A stretch of DNA of 64,000 nt from Hufsiella arboris (GTDB lineage: Bacteria > Bacteroidota > Bacteroidia > Sphingobacteriales > Sphingobacteriaceae): positions 434,001 through 498,000 of the forward strand of contig NZ_WVHT01000003.1 of the NCBI RefSeq assembly GCF_009834875.1, written 5' to 3'. Position numbers and translations under genes: made by a program. Positions 1 to 7,922 of this stretch are shown here, in pieces (position 1 is the first letter of the stretch; every line of letters starts with the position of its first letter). The notes under the pieces were generated by a model. The model saw nothing but the letters and a program-made list of their open reading frames with translations, was not told where the DNA came from and made no database searches.

Positions 1-27
1 ACAGAATGGTATTTTCATTTTAATGCA

Positions 28-903
28 ATGAGCGAAAGATCAGATAACTTAATAAAGACGATAAAAGAAAAAGGAAAAAACCTGCAGGCCGAAATGTCCT
101 TTTTCGATCACCTGGAGGTTTTGCGCTGGCACTTAATACGCTCAGCGATTGCGGTTTGTATATTTACCGGGCTAGCCTTCGCTTATTACGATTTTATTTT
201 CGATAAGATTATTATGGGCCCTAAAACGCCTTCGTTCTGGACTTACAGGATGATGTGTTTGCTGGGAGCTCGGTTTAACCTTGGTCCAGACTTTTGCATC
301 ACTAAAATTCCGATAGAAATCGTCAATAATGAAGTTGCGGGACAGTTTACCTTGCAGATGAATTCGTCGTTAATGATCGGTATCGTTATTGGTGTGCCGT
401 ATTTATTGTATGAAATCTGGCGGTTTGTGAAACCAGGGCTCACAGACCTGGAAAGAAAATCAGCTAGCGGTTTTGTTTTTTATGCCAGCATGTTATTTAT
501 TGTTGGTGTATTATTCGGGTTTTTTATCATCACCCCGATGTCGATCAATTTCCTCGCTAATTATACTGTCAGCCCGGAGATTAAAAACCTTGTTACGATC
601 GATTCATACCTGTCATCTGTTGCGACTTTAACACTTGGAACAGGAGTAGTATTTGAATTACCGATCATCATTTTTATCCTGTCGAAAATGGGAATTATGA
701 CACCTAAGTTCATGCGCTCAACAAGGCGATATGCCGTGGTGATCATATTGATCATCGCAGCCGTTGTTACTCCAACACCGGATATTATCACCATGATGAC
801 TGTTAGTTTTCCATTATTCTTACTTTACGAAGTAAGTATCATCATCTCTTCGAAAGTTGAAAAAAACAAGCTTAAAGCCGAAAAGGGATTACGGACTTAT
901 TAA
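28..903 (+). CDS. tatC: Twin-arginine translocase subunit TatC
   Basis: TatC is the integral-membrane receptor of the Tat pathway, which exports folded proteins bearing twin-arginine signals. The 291-residue protein has the family N-terminal motif MSFFDHLEVLRWHLIRS (about residues 23-39), a variant of HLxELRxR. It also has RFVKPGLTDLERK after the second membrane segment, and several further hydrophobic segments consistent with six helices. The loop after the first helix is longer than in E. coli TatC, which I believe is usual in Bacteroidota. TatA is not in the window. The gene lies 86 bases before rpiB on the same strand. Confidence 0.96.
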   Translation: MSERSDNLIKTIKEKGKNLQAEMSFFDHLEVLRWHLIRSAIAVCIFTGLAFAYYDFIFDKIIMGPKTPSFWTYRMMCLLGARFNLGPDFCITKIPIEIVNNEVAGQFTLQMNSSLMIGIVIGVPYLLYEIWRFVKPGLTDLERKSASGFVFYASMLFIVGVLFGFFIITPMSINFLANYTVSPEIKNLVTIDSYLSSVATLTLGTGVVFELPIIIFILSKMGIMTPKFMRSTRRYAVVIILIIAAVVTPTPDIITMMTVSFPLFLLYEVSIIISSKVEKNKLKAEKGLRTY

Positions 904-989
904 TACTTAACAGGATTAATACATTTAATAAAGTACTTATTGAGTAGATTTGTGCTTGCAGCAAAATATTATTTGAAAATCCCGATAAA

Positions 990-1421
990 ATGGAAAAACT
1001 TATCGTTGCAATAGGCGCAGACCATGCCGGCTTTGATTATAAAGAGATGTTAAAAAGCCATCTTTCCGGTTTGGAGTTTAAAGACTTTGGAACTTACAGT
1101 GCCGATTCTGTTGATTATCCGGATTTTGCTCATCCAGTAGCAAACGTGGTAGAAACGGGAGAGTTCCCCCTGGGGATTTTAGTTTGCGGGAGTGCCAACG
1201 GCGTAGCTATCACTGCCAATAAGCACCATGGTATTCGCGCAGCGATCTGCTGGTCTGTGGAAATTGCTGAACTTGCCCGTTTACACAATAACGCTAATAT
1301 CGTATGCATTCCGGCCCGGTTCGTTTCTGAGGAAACGGCAGTCAACATCGTTCAAAAATTTATCGCAACTAAATTCGAAGGCGGCCGACACCAAAACCGC
1401 GTAGCCAAAATATCTTGTTAA
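990..1421 (+). CDS. rpiB: Ribose 5-phosphate isomerase B (first copy)
   Basis: RpiB/LacAB-family isomerase interconverting ribose 5-phosphate and ribulose 5-phosphate. Visible motifs are GADHAGFDYKE at the N-terminus, the catalytic-cysteine loop VCGSANGVAITANK, the LHNNAN histidine and the C-terminal GGRHQNRV arginines, so the active site appears complete. At 143 residues it has normal length. A TAGATTTG element at 945-952 matches the Bacteroidota -7 box, so the gene may have its own promoter inside the tatC-rpiB-M28 run. A second RpiB lies at 43187-43648; this copy is in a housekeeping context rather than among pentose phosphate genes. Confidence 0.93.
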   Translation: MEKLIVAIGADHAGFDYKEMLKSHLSGLEFKDFGTYSADSVDYPDFAHPVANVVETGEFPLGILVCGSANGVAITANKHHGIRAAICWSVEIAELARLHNNANIVCIPARFVSEETAVNIVQKFIATKFEGGRHQNRVAKISC

Positions 1422-1439
1422 TCTAATTAATTACCCTCA

Positions 1440-3026
1440 ATGAATAAAAAAAATCTATTGTTTTTAGCGCTGGGATTAAGTCTTCAGACTTTCGCTCAAA
1501 GTCCAGTCGCACAAAAATATGCCGGTTATATTACCGCCGAAGATGCCAGAAAGCATTTAACCATTTTAGCTTCAGATGAATTTGAAGGTCGTGAAACCGG
1601 TAAACCCGGTGCTGAAAAAGCCGCAAAATATATTGCAGGTGAATTTCAAAAAATGGGGCTTACTGCGCCGGTAAAAGGCTCATACTTTCAGGACATTCCT
1701 TTAATTGAAACAACTTTCGAGGTTAAAAACTTCATCGCTAATCAAAAGCCTTTTACGTATGGAACCGACTTTTATTTTTCCGGTTCTCCGGATGCTAACA
1801 GTATAACTACCAAAGAAATAGTTTTTGTGGGTTACGGTATAACTGATTCTGCTTACAACGATCTTAAAAATATAGATATCACGAATAAAATCGTGTTAGT
1901 TATCAATACAGGTGAGCCGGTAAAAAATGGAACTTATCTGATCACAAAATCCGACAAACCGTCTGACTGGTCAATCACCAGAAACAAACGTATTAAATTC
2001 CTTCAAAGCAAAAATCCAGCGCTGATATTAGCTGTAAATCCGGCCGTTGCGGCAATCTTGAAAACTAACGCGTCGTATTTTACTTCGGGACGTTTATCAA
2101 TTAAACAAGATGCTGCAAAACCAAAACAGACTTTGCCACCGGTTATTAACATCACCGCTGATATTGCAGACCAGCTATTGCAAAAATCCGGCAAGACATA
2201 TACAGCTTTTAAAAATCTTATCGATAGTACTTCTGCGCCTCAAACCCAGGTTGTAAAAGCAGATCTATCGACTTCATTCGGGCAAAAGTTCAAGGATGTG
2301 CACGCAGTAAATGTATTAGGCTACCTTGAAGGTTCTGATTTGAAAAATGAAGTGGTTGTATTTTCCGCACATTACGATCATATTGGCCTGAATCCAACCG
2401 GTCCTGATAAAGTTAATAACGGTGCTGACGACGACGGATCCGGAACAACCGGCATACTCGAAATCGCTCGCGCTTACACGAAGGCAAAAAAAGAAGGCCA
2501 CGGACCACGCCGTAGCATCCTGTTTCTAGGCAATGTTGGTGAAGAAAAAGGTTTACTGGGTTCGGAATATTATACCGATCATCCGGTTATTCCGCTAGAG
2601 AGAACTATCACCGATTTAAATATCGATATGATCGGCCGAGTTGATCCTGCTCATAAGGATAATCCGAACTACTGTTACTTAATCGGATCTGACAAGTTGA
2701 GTACAACTTTGCATAAAATCAGCGAAACAGCTAACAGTACTTATACAAAACTTGCGATAGATTATAAGTACAATGATCCAAAAGATCCTGAACAGATTTA
2801 TTACCGTTCAGATCATTACAATTTTGCGAAACACAACATTCCAATTATCTTCTATTTTAACGGTGTTCACGAAGATTATCACAAACCAGGTGATGAAGTG
2901 AGCAAAATTAACTTCGACTTACTTGTAAAGCGCGCCCAACTGGTATTTTATACAGGTTGGGATTTACTTAACCGCGACCAAAAACCGGTGGTTGATGTAA
3001 AAAACAATATGCCTGCTTCGAGATAA
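1440..3026 (+). CDS. Secreted M28-family zinc peptidase with PA domain
   Basis: Probable exported metallo-aminopeptidase. Residues 1-20 form a signal peptide ending LQTFAQS. A PA-like region lies around residues 100-260, inserted before the catalytic core. The M28 core shows SAHYDHIG, NNGADDDGSGTTG, GEEKGLLGS, NIDMIGR and YRSDHYNF, which supply the histidine, aspartate and glutamate ligands and the catalytic acid expected for a two-zinc enzyme. It starts 18 bases after rpiB and is probably co-transcribed. A T-rich hairpin follows at 3045-3078. The substrate cannot be read from the sequence. Confidence 0.93.
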   Translation: MNKKNLLFLALGLSLQTFAQSPVAQKYAGYITAEDARKHLTILASDEFEGRETGKPGAEKAAKYIAGEFQKMGLTAPVKGSYFQDIPLIETTFEVKNFIANQKPFTYGTDFYFSGSPDANSITTKEIVFVGYGITDSAYNDLKNIDITNKIVLVINTGEPVKNGTYLITKSDKPSDWSITRNKRIKFLQSKNPALILAVNPAVAAILKTNASYFTSGRLSIKQDAAKPKQTLPPVINITADIADQLLQKSGKTYTAFKNLIDSTSAPQTQVVKADLSTSFGQKFKDVHAVNVLGYLEGSDLKNEVVVFSAHYDHIGLNPTGPDKVNNGADDDGSGTTGILEIARAYTKAKKEGHGPRRSILFLGNVGEEKGLLGSEYYTDHPVIPLERTITDLNIDMIGRVDPAHKDNPNYCYLIGSDKLSTTLHKISETANSTYTKLAIDYKYNDPKDPEQIYYRSDHYNFAKHNIPIIFYFNGVHEDYHKPGDEVSKINFDLLVKRAQLVFYTGWDLLNRDQKPVVDVKNNMPASR

Positions 3027-3044
3027 TTAAAACTTATTCCAATT

Positions 3045-3078
3045 AAAATCCTTCATCATTCGGTGAGGGATTTTTTTA
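3045..3078 (+). terminator. Intrinsic terminator after the M28 peptidase gene
   Basis: An 11-base stem (3045-3055 with 3064-3074, one G-T pair) closes an 8-base loop and runs into T residues. It ends the tatC-rpiB-M28 unit. Confidence 0.8.
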
Positions 3079-3098
3079 TTGTCAATATTTTTACAAGC

Positions 3099-3129
3099 TT
3101 TCCCCCGCTTTATAAAATTTTTAAGTTTG
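3099..3129 (+). promoter_or_regulatory. Bacteroidota-type promoter for lutB
   Basis: TTTC at 3099-3102, a 19-base spacer, then TAAGTTTG at 3122-3129. The -7 box is a full match and the -33 box has one mismatch. The ATG at 3134 is only 4 bases beyond the -7 box, so the mRNA would have almost no leader, or this promoter serves a slightly different start. Confidence 0.6.
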
Positions 3130-3133
3130 CAAC

Positions 3134-4519
3134 ATGTCTGAATACGTAGAGGAATTTATTGAGCAATCGGAAATAAAAGCATTCGACCACGAACACCGCA
3201 GGATTATTAACTTCAACATGGGAAGGTATGAAACCGCTGTAGAACGTGGCCTTTCCAGGTTAAGTAATCTGGAAAATTCCAAACGCAAAGCTCATTCCAT
3301 CAAATGGAAAGTGATGGAGAATCTAGACAAATTACTGCCCGAATTCGAGTCGAACTTTCAGAAAAAAGGCGGCAAGGTTATCTGGGCAAATGATGCAGAG
3401 GAAGCGCGGCAAGAGATTCTGAATATTATCCGTAAAACAGGAGCAAAAAGTGTCATTAAATCCAAATCGATGACAACCGAAGAGCTCCATCTTAACGATT
3501 TTCTTTCTGAAAATCAGATCGAAGCTGTCGAAAGCGATTTAGGAGAATACATCGTACAGTTACTCGGACAACGGCCGTACCACATCGTTACGCCGGCAAT
3601 GCATTTAAGCAAGGAAGACATAGCACGGCTGTTCCATAAAAAATTTAAAACACCCGTTGATGCTACCCCTGAGCAGCTTACTCTAAAAGCCCGTGAACTT
3701 CTTCGTGAAAAATATACAACCGCAGATATCGGCATAACAGGCGCGAATTTCCTGATAGCAGATTCCGGAAGTATTGCGCTTACAGAGAATGAAGGTAACG
3801 CCCGTTTAACTACAACGTTTCCTAAAATTCATATCGCTATAGCTGGCATAGAAAAGATCATTCCGTCTATGGCTGATCTTGACCTATTTTGGCCATTGCT
3901 TGCCACTCATGGAACCGGCCAGAACTTGACGGTTTATAATACAATAATCGGCGGACCGCGACAGCCATCAGAAACTGACGGCCCGGAAGAAATGTACCTC
4001 ATCCTGCTCGATAATGGCCGTACTAACCTTCTGGCTAATAAGGAAGAACGCCAGGGATTATATTGTATCCGCTGCGGAGCCTGCCTGAACGCCTGTCCGG
4101 TTTATAAAAACATTGGCGGCCATACTTATGAAACTACATATAGCGGACCCATCGGATCAATTATCACTCCGCATATGCAGGGGATGGAAGAGTTTAAGCA
4201 TTTGAGCTATGCTTCAAGCTTATGTGGAAAGTGCTCGGAAGTTTGCCCGGCTAAAATTGATATTCACAAAATGCTTTTGCTTAACAGGCAGCAGTCTGTT
4301 AAAAATGGTCTTTCCACCAGCAAAGAATCATTTGGATGGAAACAATGGAAAAAGGCAATGCTTAATCGGTCGTGGATGGATTTTTTTAGCGGCAAATGGA
4401 AAAACTTTTTCTTAAAGACATTTTTTAGAAAAAGCTGGGGAAACTATCGCGAATTACCCAAAGTCGCAAAAAAATCATTCAACGCCCAATGGCGGGAGGA
4501 AAACAAGACAGACAGCTAA
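3134..4519 (+). CDS. lutB: LutB/LldF-type iron-sulfur protein (lactate utilisation family)
   Basis: Member of the LutB/YkgF family, the iron-sulfur subunit of the LutABC L-lactate oxidation complex. The first 300 residues form the LUD domain (GITGANFLIADSGSIALTENEG is typical; GATFxIADTG-like core). The C-terminal part carries two iron-sulfur motifs, CIRCGACLNACPVY (about 313-326) and CGKCSEVCPAKIDI (about 366-379). No lutA or lutC is adjacent: the gene has its own promoter and is followed by a terminator, so it looks monocistronic. The partners may be encoded elsewhere, or the protein may serve another oxidoreductase. The family call is firm; the lactate role is inference. Confidence 0.9.
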   Translation: MSEYVEEFIEQSEIKAFDHEHRRIINFNMGRYETAVERGLSRLSNLENSKRKAHSIKWKVMENLDKLLPEFESNFQKKGGKVIWANDAEEARQEILNIIRKTGAKSVIKSKSMTTEELHLNDFLSENQIEAVESDLGEYIVQLLGQRPYHIVTPAMHLSKEDIARLFHKKFKTPVDATPEQLTLKARELLREKYTTADIGITGANFLIADSGSIALTENEGNARLTTTFPKIHIAIAGIEKIIPSMADLDLFWPLLATHGTGQNLTVYNTIIGGPRQPSETDGPEEMYLILLDNGRTNLLANKEERQGLYCIRCGACLNACPVYKNIGGHTYETTYSGPIGSIITPHMQGMEEFKHLSYASSLCGKCSEVCPAKIDIHKMLLLNRQQSVKNGLSTSKESFGWKQWKKAMLNRSWMDFFSGKWKNFFLKTFFRKSWGNYRELPKVAKKSFNAQWREENKTDS

Positions 4520-4588
4520 ACAATTATATTTTTTTATTGTTAGCAGTACAATTTACGTAACCGATAAGGTTATGTATAAGGGTTAAGC

Positions 4589-4624
4589 AAGCGGCATTTA
4601 CAACTGTATTGCCGCTTTTTTTAG
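4589..4624 (+). terminator. Intrinsic terminator after lutB
   Basis: The 8-base stem AAGCGGCA/TGCCGCTT (4589-4596 with 4610-4617) with a 13-base loop is followed by a T run. It overlaps the 3' end of the small minus-strand gene at 4621. Confidence 0.75.
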
Positions 4625-4743
4625 TCTTTCTTTTCAGGAACACAGTTGGGCACCTTTTTCCCGTTCTTTTTTTTCATTCCAACTTGTTCATAATCTTTCC
4701 AGCATGGATCCTTTGTTTTTCGTTTTGATGTTTTTGCAGGCAT
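4621..4743 (-). CDS. Small basic protein with the GMKKKxGKxVPNCVP motif (40 aa)
   Basis: A complete 40-codon frame with ATG at 4743 and TAA at 4621. The protein starts MPAKTSKRKTKDPCWKDYEQ and continues VGMKKKNGKKVPNCVPEKKD. It is strongly basic and has two cysteines. The core (CWK-Y---GMKKK-GK-VPNCVP) matches a short motif I recall from small uncharacterised bacterial and phage proteins, so I think it is a real gene rather than chance coding. Function unknown. It is convergent with lutB and occupies most of the 319-base gap before the glutathione peroxidase gene; the rest of that gap holds the lutB terminator and nothing else I can identify. Confidence 0.72.
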   Translation of the reverse strand: MPAKTSKRKTKDPCWKDYEQVGMKKKNGKKVPNCVPEKKD

Positions 4744-4838
4744 AATATTTTTTATTTATTAATAATGACAATGCGACCAGAGAAAAGTTGGAAATCTTTT
4801 AAAAAGTTTTGCAACTTTAATTAATCAAATTAAAACAC

Positions 4839-5345
4839 ATGAAAACTCTCGTGCTTCTGTTGTCAATTTTTATGGCATCGCCATCCATCTACACCTTCAA
4901 GGTCCAATCTATTGACGGACAAAAACTTGACCTAAAAAAATACAAAGGAAAAAAGATATTGATTGTTAATACCGCGTCGAAGTGCGGATTTACGCCTCAA
5001 TATGCTGACCTAGAAAAATTATCTGAGCAGTACAAAGACAAACTTGTAGTGATCGGCTTTCCGGCAAACAATTTTGCAGAACAGGAACCAGGAGAAAATT
5101 CTTCGATAAAAGAATTTTGCCAGAAAAATTATGGCGTCACCTTCCCATTAAGCGAAAAGGTTAGCGTGAAAGGCGATGATATTGATCCGTTGTTTAAATA
5201 TCTGACATCAGCATCGAATCCTGATTTTACAGGTGAAATTAAATGGAATTTTGAAAAATTCCTTATCGACGAAAATGGCAACCTGATCCATCGCTTCCGT
5301 TCAAATGTTAAACCGCTGTCTGATGACATTACCAAATATCTATAG
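4839..5345 (+). CDS. Glutathione peroxidase family protein (cysteine type)
   Basis: Thiol peroxidase reducing hydroperoxides, probably with thioredoxin as reductant, as is usual for bacterial Cys-type enzymes. The 168-residue protein has NTASKCGFTPQY (catalytic cysteine), GFPANNFAEQEPG (glutamine) and KWNFEKFLI (tryptophan and asparagine), so the catalytic tetrad is complete. The catalytic residue is an ordinary TGC cysteine, not selenocysteine. The usual family start, SIYxFKV, is preceded by about 16 hydrophobic residues (MKTLVLLLSIFMASP), suggesting export to the periplasm or membrane attachment. Confidence 0.93.
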   Translation: MKTLVLLLSIFMASPSIYTFKVQSIDGQKLDLKKYKGKKILIVNTASKCGFTPQYADLEKLSEQYKDKLVVIGFPANNFAEQEPGENSSIKEFCQKNYGVTFPLSEKVSVKGDDIDPLFKYLTSASNPDFTGEIKWNFEKFLIDENGNLIHRFRSNVKPLSDDITKYL

Positions 5346-5355
5346 TCCAATCGGC

Positions 5356-5386
5356 TTAGGATTTAACTTGTAAATTGCTATTTTTG
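5356..5386 (+). promoter_or_regulatory. Bacteroidota-type promoter for the 71-aa protein
   Basis: TTAG at 5356-5359, a 19-base spacer, and TATTTTTG at 5379-5386. The -7 box is a full match and -33 has one mismatch. The gene starts 24 bases beyond the -7 box. Confidence 0.6.
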
Positions 5387-5409
5387 CGCTTATTAATTTT
5401 GATCAACTA

Positions 5410-5625
5410 ATGAAATTTCTGAATAAAAAAATCACTCTGGCATTTTTAATCACCTTGTTATCAACTGCAGTCTCTTTTGCAAAAAATTACGTTGACAGTG
5501 ATTTGAGTAACAGCGCAGGCTCGAACTCGGGTAAAGATCATTTAGGTCTTTTCGTTGCGATCTGCCTTTTCCTTGTACTCGCTATTGTGGTTGCTTTTAC
5601 TTCTAAGAAAAGCAAGACTTTATAA
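5410..5625 (+). CDS. Small exported single-span membrane protein (71 aa)
   Basis: Not recognised as a named family. Residues 1-24 are a signal peptide (MKFLNKKITLAFLITLLSTA to the VSFA-K cleavage site). A polar Ser/Asn/Gly-rich stretch follows, then one transmembrane helix at about 46-64 (GLFVAICLFLVLAIVVAF) and a basic tail, KKSKTL. The expected topology is a short periplasmic segment with an inner-membrane anchor. It has its own promoter and ends just before a hairpin shared with the convergent GH3 gene. Small size plus promoter and signal peptide argue that it is real. Confidence 0.75.
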   Translation: MKFLNKKITLAFLITLLSTAVSFAKNYVDSDLSNSAGSNSGKDHLGLFVAICLFLVLAIVVAFTSKKSKTL

Positions 5626-5637
5626 TAAATTTCAGTT

Positions 5638-5668
5638 AAACGGATTCTGTGTTAAGCAGGATCCGTTT
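5638..5668. terminator. Bidirectional hairpin between the 71-aa protein gene and the GH3 gene
   Basis: A 12-base stem (5638-5649 with 5657-5668, one G-T pair) around a 7-base loop. The right arm touches the GH3 stop codon. The flanks are A/T rich on both sides but there is no perfect T run. Confidence 0.6.
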
Positions 5669-7181
5669 AGTTACGGATCAGTTCCAAAATTTCTTCTACA
5701 AATTTCCGCTCATTTGCCAGGCGCGGAACTTTATGCTGGCCACCCAGCTTACCCCTCGACTTCATCCACTTATAAAATGTTTCGTCTGGAGCAGTATGTA
5801 GTTTTGGGCGCATTAATGCCATATCTTTATGCCGTTTAGCGTCATAATCCGAATTAATTTCCCGGAGCGTATTGTCCAGAACGTCGGTAAATAACTCCAC
5901 GTTGTGAGGGTGCTTTTCAAATTCAATAATCCATTCGTGGCCGCCTGCATTCTTCCCCTCAAAATATATCGGGCAAGCTGTATAATCCCTGATAATTGCA
6001 CCGGTAGCCATACAGGCTTCCTTCAGGGCTTTCTCCGCGTTATCAATGATTACTTCCTCGCCGAAAGCGTTTATAAAATGTTTTGTGCGGCCAGTAACCT
6101 GTATTCTGAAGGGCGAAAGCGACGTAAATCGGATCGTGTCGCCAATCATATATCGCCACAAGCCAGCATTTGTCGATATAACCAGGGCATAATTTTTACC
6201 GAGTTCGACTTCACTTAATTCGATTGTTGGCGGATTTTCTGTTCCAATAAACTCAGCCGGAATAAACTCATAATAGACACCATAATCCAGCATTAACAGC
6301 ATCTCATCTGAATTTGCCTGATCCTGAATGCCAAAGAAGCCTTCTGAGGCATTATAGGTCTCCAGATAATACATACTATCAGATGGAATAAGCGCTTTAA
6401 ATTGCTCGCGGTATGGCGAAAAACTGACGGCGCCGTGAAAATAGAATTCGAGATTCGGCCATACCTCCAGCAGATTATTTTTCCCGGTGATTTCAAGAAT
6501 GCGTTTTGCCAGTACAATATTCCATGTAGGAACTCCCGAAATATTAGTAACGTTTTCATGAATGGTGCCACGCGCGATTCGTTCTATCTTCTCCTCAAAA
6601 TTATCCATCAGAGTCGTCGCCTTATCCGGAATACGATAAAACTCAGCCCAAAACGGCAAATTTTCTATAAGAACCGCCGAAAGATCGCCGTAATAAATCG
6701 TTTCGTTAAACTGATTAACCTGATGGCTGCCCCCTAAAACTAAGCCTTTTCCTGTAAAAATTTTGGCGTCTGGTCGGTTGTTGCAATAAATTGAAAGCAG
6801 GTCTTTCCCACCTTTATAATGACATTCTTCGAGAGATTCGTCCGTAACCGGGATAAACTTGCTCCTGGAATTAGTCGTACCGGAAGACTTGGCGAACCAC
6901 TTCACATCCGACGGCCACAGGATATTTTGTTCGCCTTTGAGCATACGTTCAATGTAGGGAAACAAGCTTTCGTACGTTTGCACAGGAACGCGTTCGCGAA
7001 ATTCGCGAAAAGTATAAATCGAATCGTAATGGTGGCGCCTGCCCCATTCAGTATGCTGGGCAGTTGCAATCAGCGTTTGAAACCACTCTTCCTGAACTTC
7101 GTGTGGATACTTTACGAAAAGCTCGATCTGATGAATCCGCTTTTTCATGATCCAGTGGAAGATGGAATTTACAATTGTCAT
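5667..7181 (-). CDS. GH3 auxin-responsive-promoter family protein (acyl-adenylating type)
   Basis: A 504-residue member of the GH3 fold within the ANL superfamily. Plant GH3 enzymes adenylate small carboxylic acids and join them to amino acids; bacterial members are mostly uncharacterised. Visible here are the P-loop-like FAKSSGTTNSRSKFIPVT near residue 95 and the adenylate-site segment YNASEGFFGIQ near residue 275. The motif VTGRTKHFINAFGEEVIID lies near 370. The gene starts 3 bases after lptB in the recJ-lptB-GH3 run, so it is co-transcribed with an envelope-assembly gene. The substrate is unknown; a link to lipid or envelope metabolism is only a guess from context. Confidence 0.9.
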   Translation of the reverse strand: MTIVNSIFHWIMKKRIHQIELFVKYPHEVQEEWFQTLIATAQHTEWGRRHHYDSIYTFREFRERVPVQTYESLFPYIERMLKGEQNILWPSDVKWFAKSSGTTNSRSKFIPVTDESLEECHYKGGKDLLSIYCNNRPDAKIFTGKGLVLGGSHQVNQFNETIYYGDLSAVLIENLPFWAEFYRIPDKATTLMDNFEEKIERIARGTIHENVTNISGVPTWNIVLAKRILEITGKNNLLEVWPNLEFYFHGAVSFSPYREQFKALIPSDSMYYLETYNASEGFFGIQDQANSDEMLLMLDYGVYYEFIPAEFIGTENPPTIELSEVELGKNYALVISTNAGLWRYMIGDTIRFTSLSPFRIQVTGRTKHFINAFGEEVIIDNAEKALKEACMATGAIIRDYTACPIYFEGKNAGGHEWIIEFEKHPHNVELFTDVLDNTLREINSDYDAKRHKDMALMRPKLHTAPDETFYKWMKSRGKLGGQHKVPRLANERKFVEEILELIRN

Positions 7182-7184
7182 ATA

Positions 7185-7922
7185 TCAGGTTAGTTTTTTC
7201 CTTCGCAATTCAAAGTGCTGGCCGAGGTAAAACTTACGCGCCATCTCGTTATCGGCAATTTCAACAGGAGTGCCTGTCAACATAATTTTTCCTTCCGTTA
7301 ACAAATATGCCCGATCGGTTATCGACAAAGTTTCCTGCACATTATGGTCTGTAATCAGAATTCCGATATTACGTAACTTCAATTTGGCGACAATAGTTTG
7401 AATTTCTTCAACCGCAATTGGATCTACTCCTGCAAAAGGCTCATCAAGCAAAATAAAATTCGGTTCGGCCGCCAACGCGCGTGCAATCTCTGTACGTCTG
7501 CGTTCACCACCAGATAATAAATCTCCACGATTTTTTCTGACCCTGCCTAAGCTGAATTCGTTGATAAGTTCTTCGAGTTTGTCTTTCTGTTCGATTTTTG
7601 ATTTATTCGACATTTCCAGTACAGCGCGTATATTGTCTTCGACAGAAAGCTTACGAAAAACAGATGCCTCCTGGGCCAGGTAGCCGATTCCTTTTTGTGC
7701 ACGACGATACATTGGATCGTCGGTTATCTCTTCATCTTCTAAATAGACATGGCCATCATTGGGCTTAATCAAGCCAACAATCATATAAAAGGAAGTGGTT
7801 TTACCCGCTCCGTTCGGACCCAATAAACCAACAATTTCGCCTTGTTCAACATGAAACGAAACGTCGTTTACCACGGTTCGCTGTTTATATTTTTTTACGA
7901 GATGTTCTGCTTTTAGTATCAT
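7185..7922 (-). CDS. lptB: LPS export ABC transporter ATP-binding protein LptB
   Basis: Cytoplasmic ATPase of the LptB2FG complex, which extracts lipopolysaccharide from the inner membrane. Walker [10 protein letters not shown] (about 35-43), signature [16 protein letters not shown], Walker [14 protein letters not shown] and the switch histidine in LITDHNV are all present. LptB features include the [18 protein letters not shown]-loop. Its 245 residues are the expected length. The ATG directly abuts the recJ stop, indicating one transcript and possible coupling. The LptF/G and LptC/A partners are not in this window. Confidence 0.96.
   Translation of the reverse strand: MILKAEHLVKKYKQRTVVNDVSFHVEQGEIVGLLGPNGAGKTTSFYMIVGLIKPNDGHVYLEDEEITDDPMYRRAQKGIGYLAQEASVFRKLSVEDNIRAVLEMSNKSKIEQKDKLEELINEFSLGRVRKNRGDLLSGGERRRTEIARALAAEPNFILLDEPFAGVDPIAVEEIQTIVAKLKLRNIGILITDHNVQETLSITDRAYLLTEGKIMLTGTPVEIADNEMARKFYLGQHFELRRKKLT

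Noticed and set aside
4839-5345. Selenocysteine in the glutathione peroxidase
   Set aside because: The catalytic codon is TGC and no in-frame TGA is present.
5555-5839. 94-codon plus-strand frame
   Set aside because: Overlaps the end of the 71-aa gene and the 3' part of the GH3 gene; a shadow frame.
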